Assembly: GCF_030704535.1 (NCBI RefSeq)
Contig: NC_081807.1
Span: forward strand, 6,303,001 to 6,367,000
Source: Vitis vinifera
Lineage: Eukaryota; Streptophyta; Magnoliopsida; Vitales; Vitaceae
Reading direction: 5' to 3'
DNA length: 64,000 nucleotides
The first letter of the stretch is position 1; the number at the start of each line of letters is the position of its first letter. The notes beneath the pieces are model-generated. The model ran no database searches, was not told the origin of the DNA, and saw only the letters and a program-made list of their open reading frames with translations. Of this stretch, positions 37,780 through 47,984 are shown in pieces. The position numbers were made by a program, and so were the translations under genes.

Positions 37780-40700
37780 AAAAAAATGTTTCTCATGGTA
37801 TGTTGATATAGTAAAAGAAAATTCTTTTATTGGTTTTACAAAATGTCTGTCATTTAATACGCCACCTTGCTACTATATATGGTGGTCACTCACCATTTTT
37901 ATTTACAACACTTTTTTTGGATGTCCCCCGCATTAAAAGAACGTGTCTCATTAAAACTTTATTAGTAAAAAACTTTATGGAAATAACCACAAAAAAAGTA
38001 TAATAATTCTATAATTTTGTAGGATGTTCTTGGTTTATTAGAACTGTTTCATTAAAAACCTTACTAGTAAAATTCATTGGGGCAAAACTTGAATGAACGG
38101 AAAAATGGTACCATACACTAATATCCTTTTAGAAACATACTCCCCCTCGTATTGATATTCTTGAGTTGATGCATTCCACTTTAATGCATTAACACCTCTT
38201 GAATGCTAAGATTGACAATAGTTTTATGAACAAATCAATTAGATTATCACTTGAACGTATTTGTTAAATATCAATTTCACCGTTTTTTTAGAGTTCATGT
38301 GTAAAAAATAATTTTTGTGAAATGTTTTGTCATATCTCCTATAATATAACCCTCTTTTATTTATATAATGCATGTAACAATATATTCATATGATATTCTC
38401 GGGTTGCCTTTGACTGAGGATGTTCCACATTATTCTTAAATATGTTGGATTATACATCTTAGCCATATTCACAACATGCTACATGAGTTGCAAGTATTTT
38501 GAAATGATATGATGATGTGGTCACAATTATTTGTTTAACAAATCCCCACGAAATACCATTAGACTTAAATACATACCCTATTTATAACCTAACTTTACAT
38601 GGGTTTAAAAGGTATCATGTATCTATATATCCAAGCGATTATAACTTTCATTTTCTTGAATAAAATAGACTTAGATAGGTAGCTTTGCAAAGCATAATAT
38701 ATGTTTGATATCATTCTAATGTCTTCCAATTGAATTGGAACTATATCTTGCACATAAATTAACTAGAAAACAATGCTTAGGCTTATATAGTTGGCAAGAT
38801 ACATAAGCGCACCAATAATATACGATATTGTACTTTAAGATTGAGTAATTTTCCATCATTTTCACAAAGGCAAAACAAGTCATTTTTCACTTCAAGTAAT
38901 CGAATACCCATTGGAAAACTTAAAGGATGTGTTTTATCCATATGAAAACACTTTAAAATTTTCTTAATGTATGTTGATTGATGTATTAAAACTCTATGTG
39001 AAAAATGCTTGATTTGTGGACCGATATAAAATTCTGTTTTGCTAAGATTTTTCATCTCAAGTTCCTTTGTTAAATAATTTGTTCTTCTTATAAGCTCTTT
39101 AAGAGTCTTAACAAGATTTAAGTCATCAACATACTTTGTAATAATTATAAATTTGGTTTCTAATTTCTTAATAAAAATACATGACCACATAGGATTATTT
39201 GCATACCCTTCTTTTAGCAAGTATTCGTTAAGGTGATTGCATGACATGCGTCTAGGTTACTTTAATCACATACAAAGATCATTATAACTTGATTGAATAC
39301 ATGCAATAAGACTTTGTACTATTTGCTTTAGGCAATTTAAGAGTTTGTTTGATAACTATTTTCGAGAACAATTTTCTATTCTTTAAAAAAAAAAAAAAAA
39401 AAAAAAAAGGAAAACATGGTTGTTTCAGATAACATTTTTTAGTTGTTTTCAATTATTTTCACTTGTTTTCTAAACATTGTTTTAAAAAATAATTATACAA
39501 CCATATGGAATGACTAAAAATATAGTACTAGATACAAAAATTATTTTAAAACACATTTAAAAATATTAAAAATAGGTTAAAAATATTTTAGATTCCTAAA
39601 CAAACTTTTATTCTATAAAATATCATAAAACAATTTTTGAAAACAGTTACCAAACAGAGCCTAAATCTTTCATGGATTTTCATATATATAAGTTATCAAT
39701 GAATCCATATAAGTATGTTGTAATAACATCCATAAGACACATATTCAATATAAAGCAAAATGTAATTGTGTCTATGATGAGAGAGTATGTTTCTTCATAA
39801 TTAATACTAGATCTTTACGAAAAACCTTGTGATACTTATCGCATTTTATGTCTTATAATCTCATTATTCTCATTGTACTTTTGTATAAATACCAATTAAT
39901 ACCTAACAAACTTTACATCTTCAGACATTTAAACTATAAATCAAAATATTTCTCGTTTTCTTAATAAGTTTAACCCTACCTACATAGTTTCTTTTCTTTT
40001 TGTCCAATCAATTTTGTGGTTCAGGATCTTCATAAATTTTTATAATATCAAATGCCACTTGGAAAGCAAAAATATTAATAATAATAATATTATTTCAATC
40101 TCATTTTTATCTCATATGTACAAAATTATTGAGATCTTATAATATTCAAGTACATATACCTTTTCAAGAGCTACTCATTCAATTCATATCTTTTCAGGGG
40201 ATTTTTATTCAATATGTACTTTTTCAGGAACTTTTTGTTTTACTTGTGCCTTTTTAGGAATTATAACTTTATCAATTTTAGACTAATTAGTCATTTTTAT
40301 GTCCACTTTAAGAATGCCAACATTTTCTTATGTTATCTTCTTTCGAGGAATTACATCCTTTGAATCAACAGTTTTACCACACTTCGGATATTTCTTAAAT
40401 TCATTTGTTAGTTGTCTTATGAAAACATCAGTCAACCTTGGAGTATTTGTAGTTATGATATGTTACTTTTATCATTTTCTTTGTATCAATGAATGCTTAT
40501 GATAGTTAGTTTGTAAGATTTTGCAAATGAATTATCCTTTAAACTTCTAGTTTACATTAATTTATAGATAAAGAACAAGATGGGATAAAGTATATGCATT
40601 TGAAGTAATTTCTCGTTGTTTTTTAGGAATTTACTTTTCTTCCCTTAAAGACGAGAAAACACTTTTATAAAAAATTGCAACCCATAAAACAGTTGTCAAA

Positions 40701-40900
40701 ACATCATCTATTAAGGGTTCAATATATCTTATGATAGAAGAAAAATCAAAACTTACATAAATCCTAAGTCTTTCTTAGGGATCCATTTTAGTGCATTGTG
40801 TTGGTGCAATTGATACCATATATGACATAACAAAAAAAATTGTAAGAGACATTTGGTTGCTTTTTAAGTACAAGTTACAAAGAGAGTATTCATGAGAAAT
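37780..40900 (-). mobile_element. decayed Ty1/copia retrotransposon fragment
   Basis: The minus-strand frame at 39247-38783 matches the copia reverse-transcriptase region: NEYLLKEGYANNP, then TKYVDDLNLV with the YVDD catalytic signature, then HQSTYIKKILKCFHMDK. Further upstream on that strand (about 40450-40150) the sequence has the charged Lys/Pro/Glu character of the integrase-RT linker, with several stops. AT-rich LTR-like material with a duplicated CATTAAAAC-type block lies at about 37900-38160. There is no intact gag, integrase or RNase H, and paired LTRs were not found. A MITE interrupts it at 39337-39664. Confidence 0.7.
39337..39664. mobile_element. hAT-like MITE, copy 2, nested in copia debris
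   Basis: Starts TTAAGAGTTTGTTTGATAACT and ends AACAGTTACCAAACAGAGCC, which are inverted partners. A poly-A run of about 24 bp at 39385-39408 and an AT-rich interior without coding capacity separate them. Confidence 0.65.
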
Positions 40901-41480
40901 TGTAGGTTGAATATGGATTAAAGCAAATGAAAGCAAAATAAATTGAACATATATATATATATATATATATTTTCTTTGTCAGTCATGTCATTATGTATTC
41001 AAATAAATTGATGATGAAATATGCTAGCTTTGTTGGCCTCTCTGTAAGCTTGGTTTGCAAATGTAGTGTAATGATGAATTAGATATCGTGATCAATGTTT
41101 TAAAATTAGGTTAATTATTAAATTGAAAAAATTATTGGTTCATGGTTCAATTATTCGACTAATTGTTGAATTATGGTTGAACCGATGGTTGAATTGTGGT
41201 CAAATTAAAATTTATATATATAATTTATATATTATTTAAAATTAAATTAAATTATAAAAAAATAAATATTATTAATTAATTAATTAATAATATTTATTTT
41301 TTATTTTTAATATTATCAAACTGAATCATACATAAATAAAAAATATTAATATTTAAATTTTATTAAATGAAATATACATGATATTTAAATGTAAATATAT
41401 TGAGAAAAAAAACATTCAATTACTTAATTTTAATTAATTTATCATTTTTAAAAATATCATTTTTTATTTAGTAATTAATA
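40901..41480. other. AT-rich DNA between copia debris and the composite MULE
   Basis: Contains a TA run (40951-40970), several GGTTGAATTG-type words near 41130-41200 and an (ATTA)n stretch near 41273-41295. No gene is seen. Confidence 0.4.
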
Positions 41481-41489
41481 TATTTTCTT

Positions 41490-41740
41490 GGGAAAATTGT
41501 GTTTTGGCATTCTAATGTGGAAAATATATGATTTTGAAAACCCAAATATATGAAATATGAGATCCAACTATTAATTGGTAAAATAATATCCAAAATGTGC
41601 ACTATCTCCTGTTTATTTTTCATCTTTTCAGATTGCCCCTAAATTTTTCCATGTCATCAGCAAATCCTCCCCATGTCAACAAAATAATTTGAAACTTGAA
41701 CTAATTCTCAAAGTTGAAACACAAAGAAACCCGACCCAAG
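41490..41740 (+). repeat. left terminal inverted repeat of the composite MULE
   Basis: Matches the minus strand of 51795-52028 from the GGGAAA tip to GAAACCCGACC, with small gaps. Confidence 0.88.
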
Positions 41741-41744
41741 AACC

Positions 41745-42359
41745 AAAAGTAGGAATCTCTTTCACTTCTGGTCATTTTGCCCTAACCCCCATCTCAGGAA
41801 ATTCCCAATTTCGAACCTAGTTTCAAATCCAAAGACGGGCAAACTGTGTCTCCCAATTAGAAAAACCCTAGTCCTTGTTTTACTACTACCCTTTCTAAAA
41901 CCTCGCTCTCTCCGATATTCCTCACGGTAGTATAGTGTCGTTGTTCGTTTCGAAGCTCTTTCTCTTTCAAAGCCCAAAGGATTCTCTCATTTTTTTGGTT
42001 CGCTCTTTCTTTTGCACTGTGATTCCAGGTCTTCGATCGGAGCTTTTCGCGGTTTCTATACACTTTTGGTGAGTTATCTTCCCAATTCTAAACCTTAATT
42101 TGTTTTTTAATTTCGCTTTTTGTTTTAGTTTATGAGACTTCTAGTTATGTTATGGAGAAAAGAGGATCGATCTTCAATTTTCAATTTTTGGGACCCAATA
42201 AAAATTGTAAACCTAATGCTCAGTGGGGTACCATCGGAGTTTACGAGTTTCCGAGTTTCCGAGTCTCTATTTTGAAGATAAGCTTAGACTACCTTTGGTT
42301 GCGGATGAAATGTGGGGGAAGAAGGGAAATTTGTTCAACTTGGGCTTTTCGATTCTTAC
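41745..42359 (+). other. possible captured promoter / 5' UTR exon
   Basis: Less AT-rich sequence with the plant leader word AAAACCCTAG (41863-41872). A probable 5' UTR exon ends before GTGAGTTATC (donor at about 42069), followed by intron-like T-rich DNA. It precedes the ACR-type gene fragment in the same orientation and may be its original untranslated first exon. The overlapping 142-residue frame from 42152 has no recognisable domain and runs into the solo LTR, so I do not call it a gene. Confidence 0.4.
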
Positions 42360-43080
42360 TGTTGAGGCCTCGCGTCCTAATGGTCCCAGTAGCTTCCACG
42401 TGGACGCACGCTCTCAACCAAGATAGATTTCTGGTTCAGTCGTCCCTGCAAAAGGCGTCCGGACGAGGTGTCCGGACACACCCTCCGATGGTTTTGTCAG
42501 TCATGCATATAGAGAGATTAAGCAGATCAAGCAGTTGGCCTTTTACTCGGTATAGAAAGCTTACCTTCTTCCTTGTGTGAAGGTTCCTTTATATAGTGTC
42601 AGAAGTTCGTCCTCCCTCTTTAATGAGGGGAGGACTTTTTGGCTTGTCATGATGACTCCAAGGTGGTGGCAGGGCCATCGTCACTCTGTGGGCAGTTATC
42701 AGAGATCTTGGGAGGTGACATGCCATCATTCCTGTCCTTTCACTCTACAGACGGCGGATGGTGGGAGGTGACCTGCTACCAACCCTGTCCTTTTGCTCTG
42801 CAAGCGGTGGATAGTGGGTTGTGGTAGGCTGTCGGACTGATGTAGTAAGACTTGCTTACTTTTAGTCAACGATTCGGACAAACATATCCAGATAGGATAT
42901 GTCGGTCGTCCGGATGTGATATGGCAGTCGTCCGGATGTGATATTTGCGAGTGTCGTGTGTTTCTCCCTGAGGGAGTCCGGATAGGGAAAGAGCGCCACG
43001 TGTTCTTTTGGGGAAATCCGGATGGAGCTAATCCGGATAGAAATGCGTGCCACGTGTCACTAGGGGGAGTGGTCCCTACA
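42360..43080. mobile_element. solo LTR, 721 bp, with 5-bp target duplication
   Basis: Begins TGTTGAGGCCTCGC and ends GGTCCCTACA, so it has the TG...CA ends of an LTR. It is flanked by an exact 5-bp duplication CTTAC (42355-42359 and 43081-43085). No internal retroelement domain follows, so the element has recombined to a single LTR. It contains three CACGTG G-boxes (42397-42402, 42997-43002, 43051-43056) and repeated TCCGGAT words. Confidence 0.88.
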
Positions 43081-43389
43081 CTTACCATATAAGAAAATCA
43101 ATTTATTTGCTTTAGTTGGATCGAATATTTAAACATGAGTCTGGAATTTTCGTTTCTTTTCTTTTCCTTCCCTTTGTTTTCTCTGCAACCAAACAGAGGG
43201 TTGAGTTTTCTACAAGTTTTATGTTGTTTTCAGATTTCTTATGGAAATCAAATTGTCCATGTTTGGGTTGTTCCTTTTTTTTTTTTTTCTTTTTTTTAGC
43301 TTCCAGAATCTAAGCTGTGTGTGCTCCTTCATCTTCCTCTGAATATTGATTGATCATTCACTGTTTTGGTTTGTTATGTGCGTGTATCG

Positions 43390-44240
43390 AAGGGTTTCGG
43401 ATATTTCATGGAGAAATATCAGTTCAATTATTTCTCGCGATATATTGGCGATTTTGGCAATAAATCGGAGATTTTTCCAATATATCACCTGGTCAACGCA
43501 AAGTCAAACACGCTACAATGCCCCCCCATTTGCTTGTTGCCGAGAGGATTTGAACCCCAAACCAAAAGGTTTGGGGTACACCCGCTTACCACCTAGGCTA
43601 ACTTGCCCTTTGATATATAATATGCAATATTTTTATATATACTTAAACTTATTATATAAAGAAAATATAAGAATATTTTAAAGAGCAAATTAATTATAAT
43701 TATTTTATAATTAAATGCAAAGTCTTTTAATTAATTACCAAAAATATAAAAATTATATAATTTTCTTCATAATGTTTTTAATATCATTAATAATTAATTA
43801 AATATTAAAAAATTATATATATATATATATATATCATAATTTATTTTATATTGTTTAATACAATTGAATTAAATGGATCATATTTTAATACTAATATATA
43901 TTTTAAAATTAGACATATTATAATCAAATATCATAATATTAGGTGTAATTTAATAATAAATGTACACTTATAAAATTCATATTTTTATCGATGCATACGA
44001 TATTATTATCAAATATGATAAATACATATATCAAAATTTTCAATAAAATAACTTTAAAATGTCTATTATACTTCTAATTATATTATTATGAGGTTTTCCT
44101 TACATTTTCATGAGTTTTTAACAATTTTAAGCTTATCGATATTTTTTTCCAAAATATCCGTCGATATATCTCCGATATATCCGATATATCCGTAAAATCG
44201 AAGTACTGATATATCCGTGATTACCAATATTTTCATCATT
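43390..44240. mobile_element. repeat insertion with GATATATCCG blocks, truncating the ACR-type gene
   Basis: The left part has GATAT-rich words (TTTCGGATATTTCATGG, CGCGATATATTGGCG). The right part, 44150-44215, holds several copies of GATATATCCG. The middle (43615-44140) is AT-rich. Its right edge abuts an ACR exon at about 44241, so it apparently replaced or split the upstream coding exon. Class and exact limits are uncertain; it contains the SINE-like unit listed separately. Confidence 0.45.
43400..43612 (-). mobile_element. tRNA-derived SINE-like sequence
   Basis: On the minus strand a pol III A-box-like TAGCCTAGGTGG (43600-43589) is followed about 32 bp later by a B-box-like GGTTCAAATCC (43556-43546), the spacing and order of a tRNA-related SINE head. 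The head begins near GGGCAAGTTAGCC at about 43609. The 3' end and target duplication were not resolved. Confidence 0.55.
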
Positions 44241-46448
44241 GGTTATAACCAAAGCATACATCTCATTTGATGGGGGATGGTTCATGGATGGTATGGTTCT
44301 TTGTTCAATTCCCTAAATCAATATTAAAAAGAATGTTTTTCGTAGATTCCTCATCCTTTCCTCTCTTTGAAATTTCATATGTTCAGTGTTCAATATGGTC
44401 GATGGAGATGGAAACAAAATCAGAGACAGAGGGGTCATAAATTATATCACAAAAGTAAGCAGTTTTCCTTTTGTTTTTCGTTGTTTTTTCTAATCAAGGA
44501 ATCCCTTGGATTTTTACTTGCCACATAATAGATGTTGAACTGTCATTGAATTGGTTGTGGCCTATGCAAATCTTATGCCATGAAAGGAAAATGATAAAAA
44601 AAAAAAACGAAAGATTTTAATTTTTCCTATTAGATGATTAAAGATTTTACATTATCATGCATTGTCTTTTCGGCAAAGATTTTGAAGTCTCTTTAGCCAA
44701 GAATGTTTTTTAGTTACAAGAACCATTTTTTTGCATGTATTACACCTCAAGTAGGTTGTTTCTCCTGCTGCAATGAGAGGAAGAAGAGGAAAAATCAAAT
44801 CTATGAACCAGGTTTTTAAAATGAAGTCCATAAACAAAGCTTCCATGGAAATTTCAACACATCCAACTGAAACAGTGGCCTTGTTATTGGTGTTCAGTTC
44901 TTATTTTCTCAGTTTTCAACCCCTCCCATTCAAACAACCAGAAGTAGTTTTCAATCATTACCCATTGAGATTGTTCTTTTCCACAACATCCCTAAATGTC
45001 CTTTATTTAGCTAGAGTTCCAGAAACTTAAATGTTTTTGGTTTTATCTGTACTTTTGCATAAACTTGAAAGTGATGTCAGCTTTATGCCTTCAATGAGAG
45101 GGACTGTTGGGGTGATGCCCTTTGAAGACCACACCTCAATTGAATTAAGTGGTACAGACAGGCCTGGTCTACTGTCTGAAGTGTGTGTAGTTCTTGCAGA
45201 CCTTCACTGTAACGTGGTGAATGCTGAGATATGGACACACAATGCTAGAGTTGTAGCTGTTGTTCATGTTACAGATGATTCCACAGGGTGTGCAATTGAA
45301 GACCCTGATCGACTCTAAAAAATAAAGGAACTTCTTTGTAATGTTCTAAAAGGAAACAATGACTTGAAGACAACAAAAATGACATTTTCACCCCCTGGGT
45401 TTACATATAGGGAGAGAAGGTTACATCAGATTATGTTTGCAGACCACGACTATCAAAGAGTGGAAAGAGCAGAACTTGGGAAAGATAAGAGCTCAAGGTC
45501 CCATGTAACAGTATTGGATTGTATTGAGAAGGATTATACTGTGATTACTATGAGGTCAAAAGATAGGCCAAAGTTGTTGTTTGATACTGTCTGTACTCTA
45601 ACAGACATGCAGTATGTAGTTTTTCATGGAGCGGTCCACACAGGGAGGATGGAAGCTTATCAGGTAATGTCAAATTTCACAAAAGTTTATTATTGGAAAT
45701 GAAGTTTGGGCAAAACAAGTTGATAACATGACTCAACAAATGAAAATTCTTTGGTTCAACAAATTTGCAAATCTTGGTAGAATTGGGAACACAACTATTT
45801 TAAACCTTTAGGGAGTCAGAAAGTCAACTTGCTGCATACATTTTTGCAGAATGGCTATGTTGAATTGCTACCATCTTTTGAATGTGTTTGACTGAAAACA
45901 AATTTTGGTTTGATAGAGGAATATTATATCAGGCATGTTGATGGACTCGTTATGAGCTCAGATGCTGAGTGAGAACGTGTCATACAGTGTCTTGAAGCAG
46001 CAATTGAAAGGCGAGCGTTTGAGGTAAGCAACTGATTGAGTCAAGAATATTTTGTTTCAGGAGACCTACCTATGGTCATGCTCCTAACATATATTTCCTC
46101 ATTTTGTAGGGACTAAAGCTAGAACTCTACACTGAAGATCGGTTTGGACTTCTGTCTGATATCACCAGGGTATTCAAGGAGACCAGTTTATGTATTAAAA
46201 TAGCAAAAATATCAACAGAAGGTGGGAAAGCCAAAGACACCTTCTATGTCACAGATGTGATTGGTAATTCGGTCAACCCCCATATTATTGATTCAATTCG
46301 CCAACAAATTGGGCACTCCATCCTATAGGTAAAGAACTCCACTCTTTCACCAAAGTCCCCCCAAGAGACAACAATGAGTTTCCTCTTTGGGAACATCTTC
46401 AAATGTCAAACTCTTCATAATTTCAAATTGATCAGATCCTACTCTTAA
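44241..46448 (+). pseudogene. ACT-domain repeat protein (ACR4-like), truncated and broken
   Basis: Exons with good matches to the plant ACR family: to 44290 (ITKAYISFDGGWFMD), 44397-44454 (DGDGNKIRDRGVINYI), 45061-45663, 45919-46023, 46110-46448. Signatures include ELSGTDRPGLLSEVCVVLAD, SRSHVTVLDCIEKDYTVITM and TEDRFGLLSDITRVFKE, so three ACT domains are at least partly represented. The C-terminal tail ends LIRSYS and TAA (46446-46448). ACR proteins are thought to be ligand-binding regulatory proteins without a catalytic domain. Breaks: TAA at 45316-45318, TGA at 45970-45972 (expected Arg, likely CGA to TGA), and TAG at 46326-46328 (expected Gln). The acceptor before 45061 reads GCAT instead of an AG. 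The first coding exon is missing at the 43390-44240 insertion. Introns are retained, so it came from genomic DNA, not from a processed transcript. Confidence 0.85.
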
Positions 46449-47116
46449 TACCTTCCTTCCCATGCATACACTTCCATAAGTAGAAACTATGCAAACATAT
46501 TAGACGCTTCTTCTGGAAAAATGAAACATACAAAGAGACTAAAGGACAATGTAAATAGTCTCCCATTCCTCTTGTTGCAGAGGGTTTACTGTTATGTCCT
46601 GATACTGGATAGAAGTAACTCAGACACAAATACGTACTACACTATAAAAATGCTTACTGGTCTTTGTATATCCTTGTGTTTTTTAGTAAGCTGTGTACAG
46701 TGTGATATTACTTGCCTTGTACAAAAAAAAAAAAAAAAAAACAAGATTGTACCCTCTAAATTTAGTGATTGGATGTTATCTTTGGCTTCTTGCAAATTGA
46801 ATTCATCCAATCAAAACTAAATTTGAAACCCTGGTTCATTGAATGATGGGTTCTTCCTTTTTATGTGGGGCATGGTACAAATGCTCTGTTGAGGTCTTGA
46901 AACCTTCATAGAAAACAAAGTAACACAACTATTGAAGAGGTTGTAGCTATCTTAGTCTATTGGATTTTCACTCTGAATTTTATAAGTAAAAACATTTTGA
47001 CAAGAAAAGACAATTCAATTGAATAAACAATCATTTTAATTACCATTACTACCATAAGGAATTTATTTTAGAAGAATAAAGCTATCTATGCTTCTTTATT
47101 CTTCAAAAATAGCTGC
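46449..47116. other. 3' flank of the ACR-type pseudogene
   Basis: Transcript-like 3' UTR sequence followed by an A17-18 run at about 46724-46741 (after CTTGTAC). The poly-A run could be an old insertion tail or slippage. No gene is seen. Confidence 0.4.
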
Positions 47117-47446
47117 TTAAGGGTTTGTTTGGAAATTATTCTTGGAAATGATTTTTTTTATGTATTAGAATAAAAATTAGTTTCCAAACTTTGAAAATGT
47201 TTTTTAAGAATTTGGTCTAAAAACATATTGAGTTTAAAAATAAATTTGTGTTTTTTTTTATATAGTGTTTTGAATAATAATTGAAAATATCAAGAATAAT
47301 TTAAGAACCTTCTACATTATTGAAAATAATTTAAGAATTTTTATATTATGTATAAGTGTATGATATTTTTATGAAAACTAAGCCCATAAAATTGTTTAAA
47401 AAATAATTTTTTAGAGTTGTTTTTGAAAAGTTACCAAACAGATCTT
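47117..47446. mobile_element. hAT-like MITE, copy 3
   Basis: Starts TTAAGGGTTTGTTTGGAAATT and ends AAAGTTACCAAACAGATC, inverted partners matching the copies at 10912 and 39337. The interior is AT-rich and non-coding. It is nested inside the composite MULE. Confidence 0.65.
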
Positions 47447-47553
47447 CAATTGAAATCCTATTTAATTTTAAAAAACAATATTGAAAGAATAATATAATGT
47501 ATGGGTACTTTGTCTATTATGAATTAATTTAAAAAAATATGAATTAATTTCAT

Positions 47554-47886
47554 TTATATTTTCTCGGATATTACAATAAGCAAAACATGTGCTACAAAGA
47601 AGCCAACAAAGAAACTTATTACATATGTATATGAAATATGTTGCAAGGAATGTTGATCATCAACTGCAAGTTCAAACTTTGGTTTGCCATCTAATGAACA
47701 TTCATCACTTCGCTTCCATCTTGGTGCATAGAACACTCAAGCTTAGACAACTTCCTCTCTAGAAGTATATGATTTGTAAACACTCTCCTTATAAAGGAGC
47801 ACATTCTTTTGACATTTAACCCAAGAATCGTACACTCCATGTTTCCGACCCACAAACACTACATAGTATGTTTGCATGTTCGTCAT
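47554..47886 (-). pseudogene. viroplasmin (RNase H1 N-terminal)-type domain fragment
   Basis: An ATG at 47886, just after CAG, opens a frame with YYVVFVGRKHGVYDSW and YKSYTSREE, the pattern of the small viroplasmin/RNase H1 hybrid-binding domain found in many plant proteins. The frame is stopped by TAA (47745-47743) and TGA (47739-47737), then continues with FYAPRWKRSDECSLDG. There is no RNase H catalytic domain. It is probably a captured or repeat-borne exon; the parent gene is unknown. Confidence 0.6.
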
Positions 47887-47984
47887 CTGATGACATGATT
47901 GTTGTTAGTTAATTTTTTATAATCAATCAAGTAATAACTATTGAAAAAAATAGTACAAAACGTAAATAATTCACACATATATAC

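Noticed and set aside
42152..42580. 142-codon frame in the composite MULE
   Set aside because: It runs from intron-like DNA into the solo LTR across the insertion junction at 42360, so it cannot be an ancestral gene.
43540..43612. A tRNA gene
   Set aside because: A and B boxes are present, but no acceptor stem or cloverleaf can be formed convincingly; a SINE head fits better.
47554..47886. Integrated caulimovirus
   Set aside because: Only the small viroplasmin-type domain is present, which is common in plant cellular proteins; no movement, coat or polymerase sequence is nearby.
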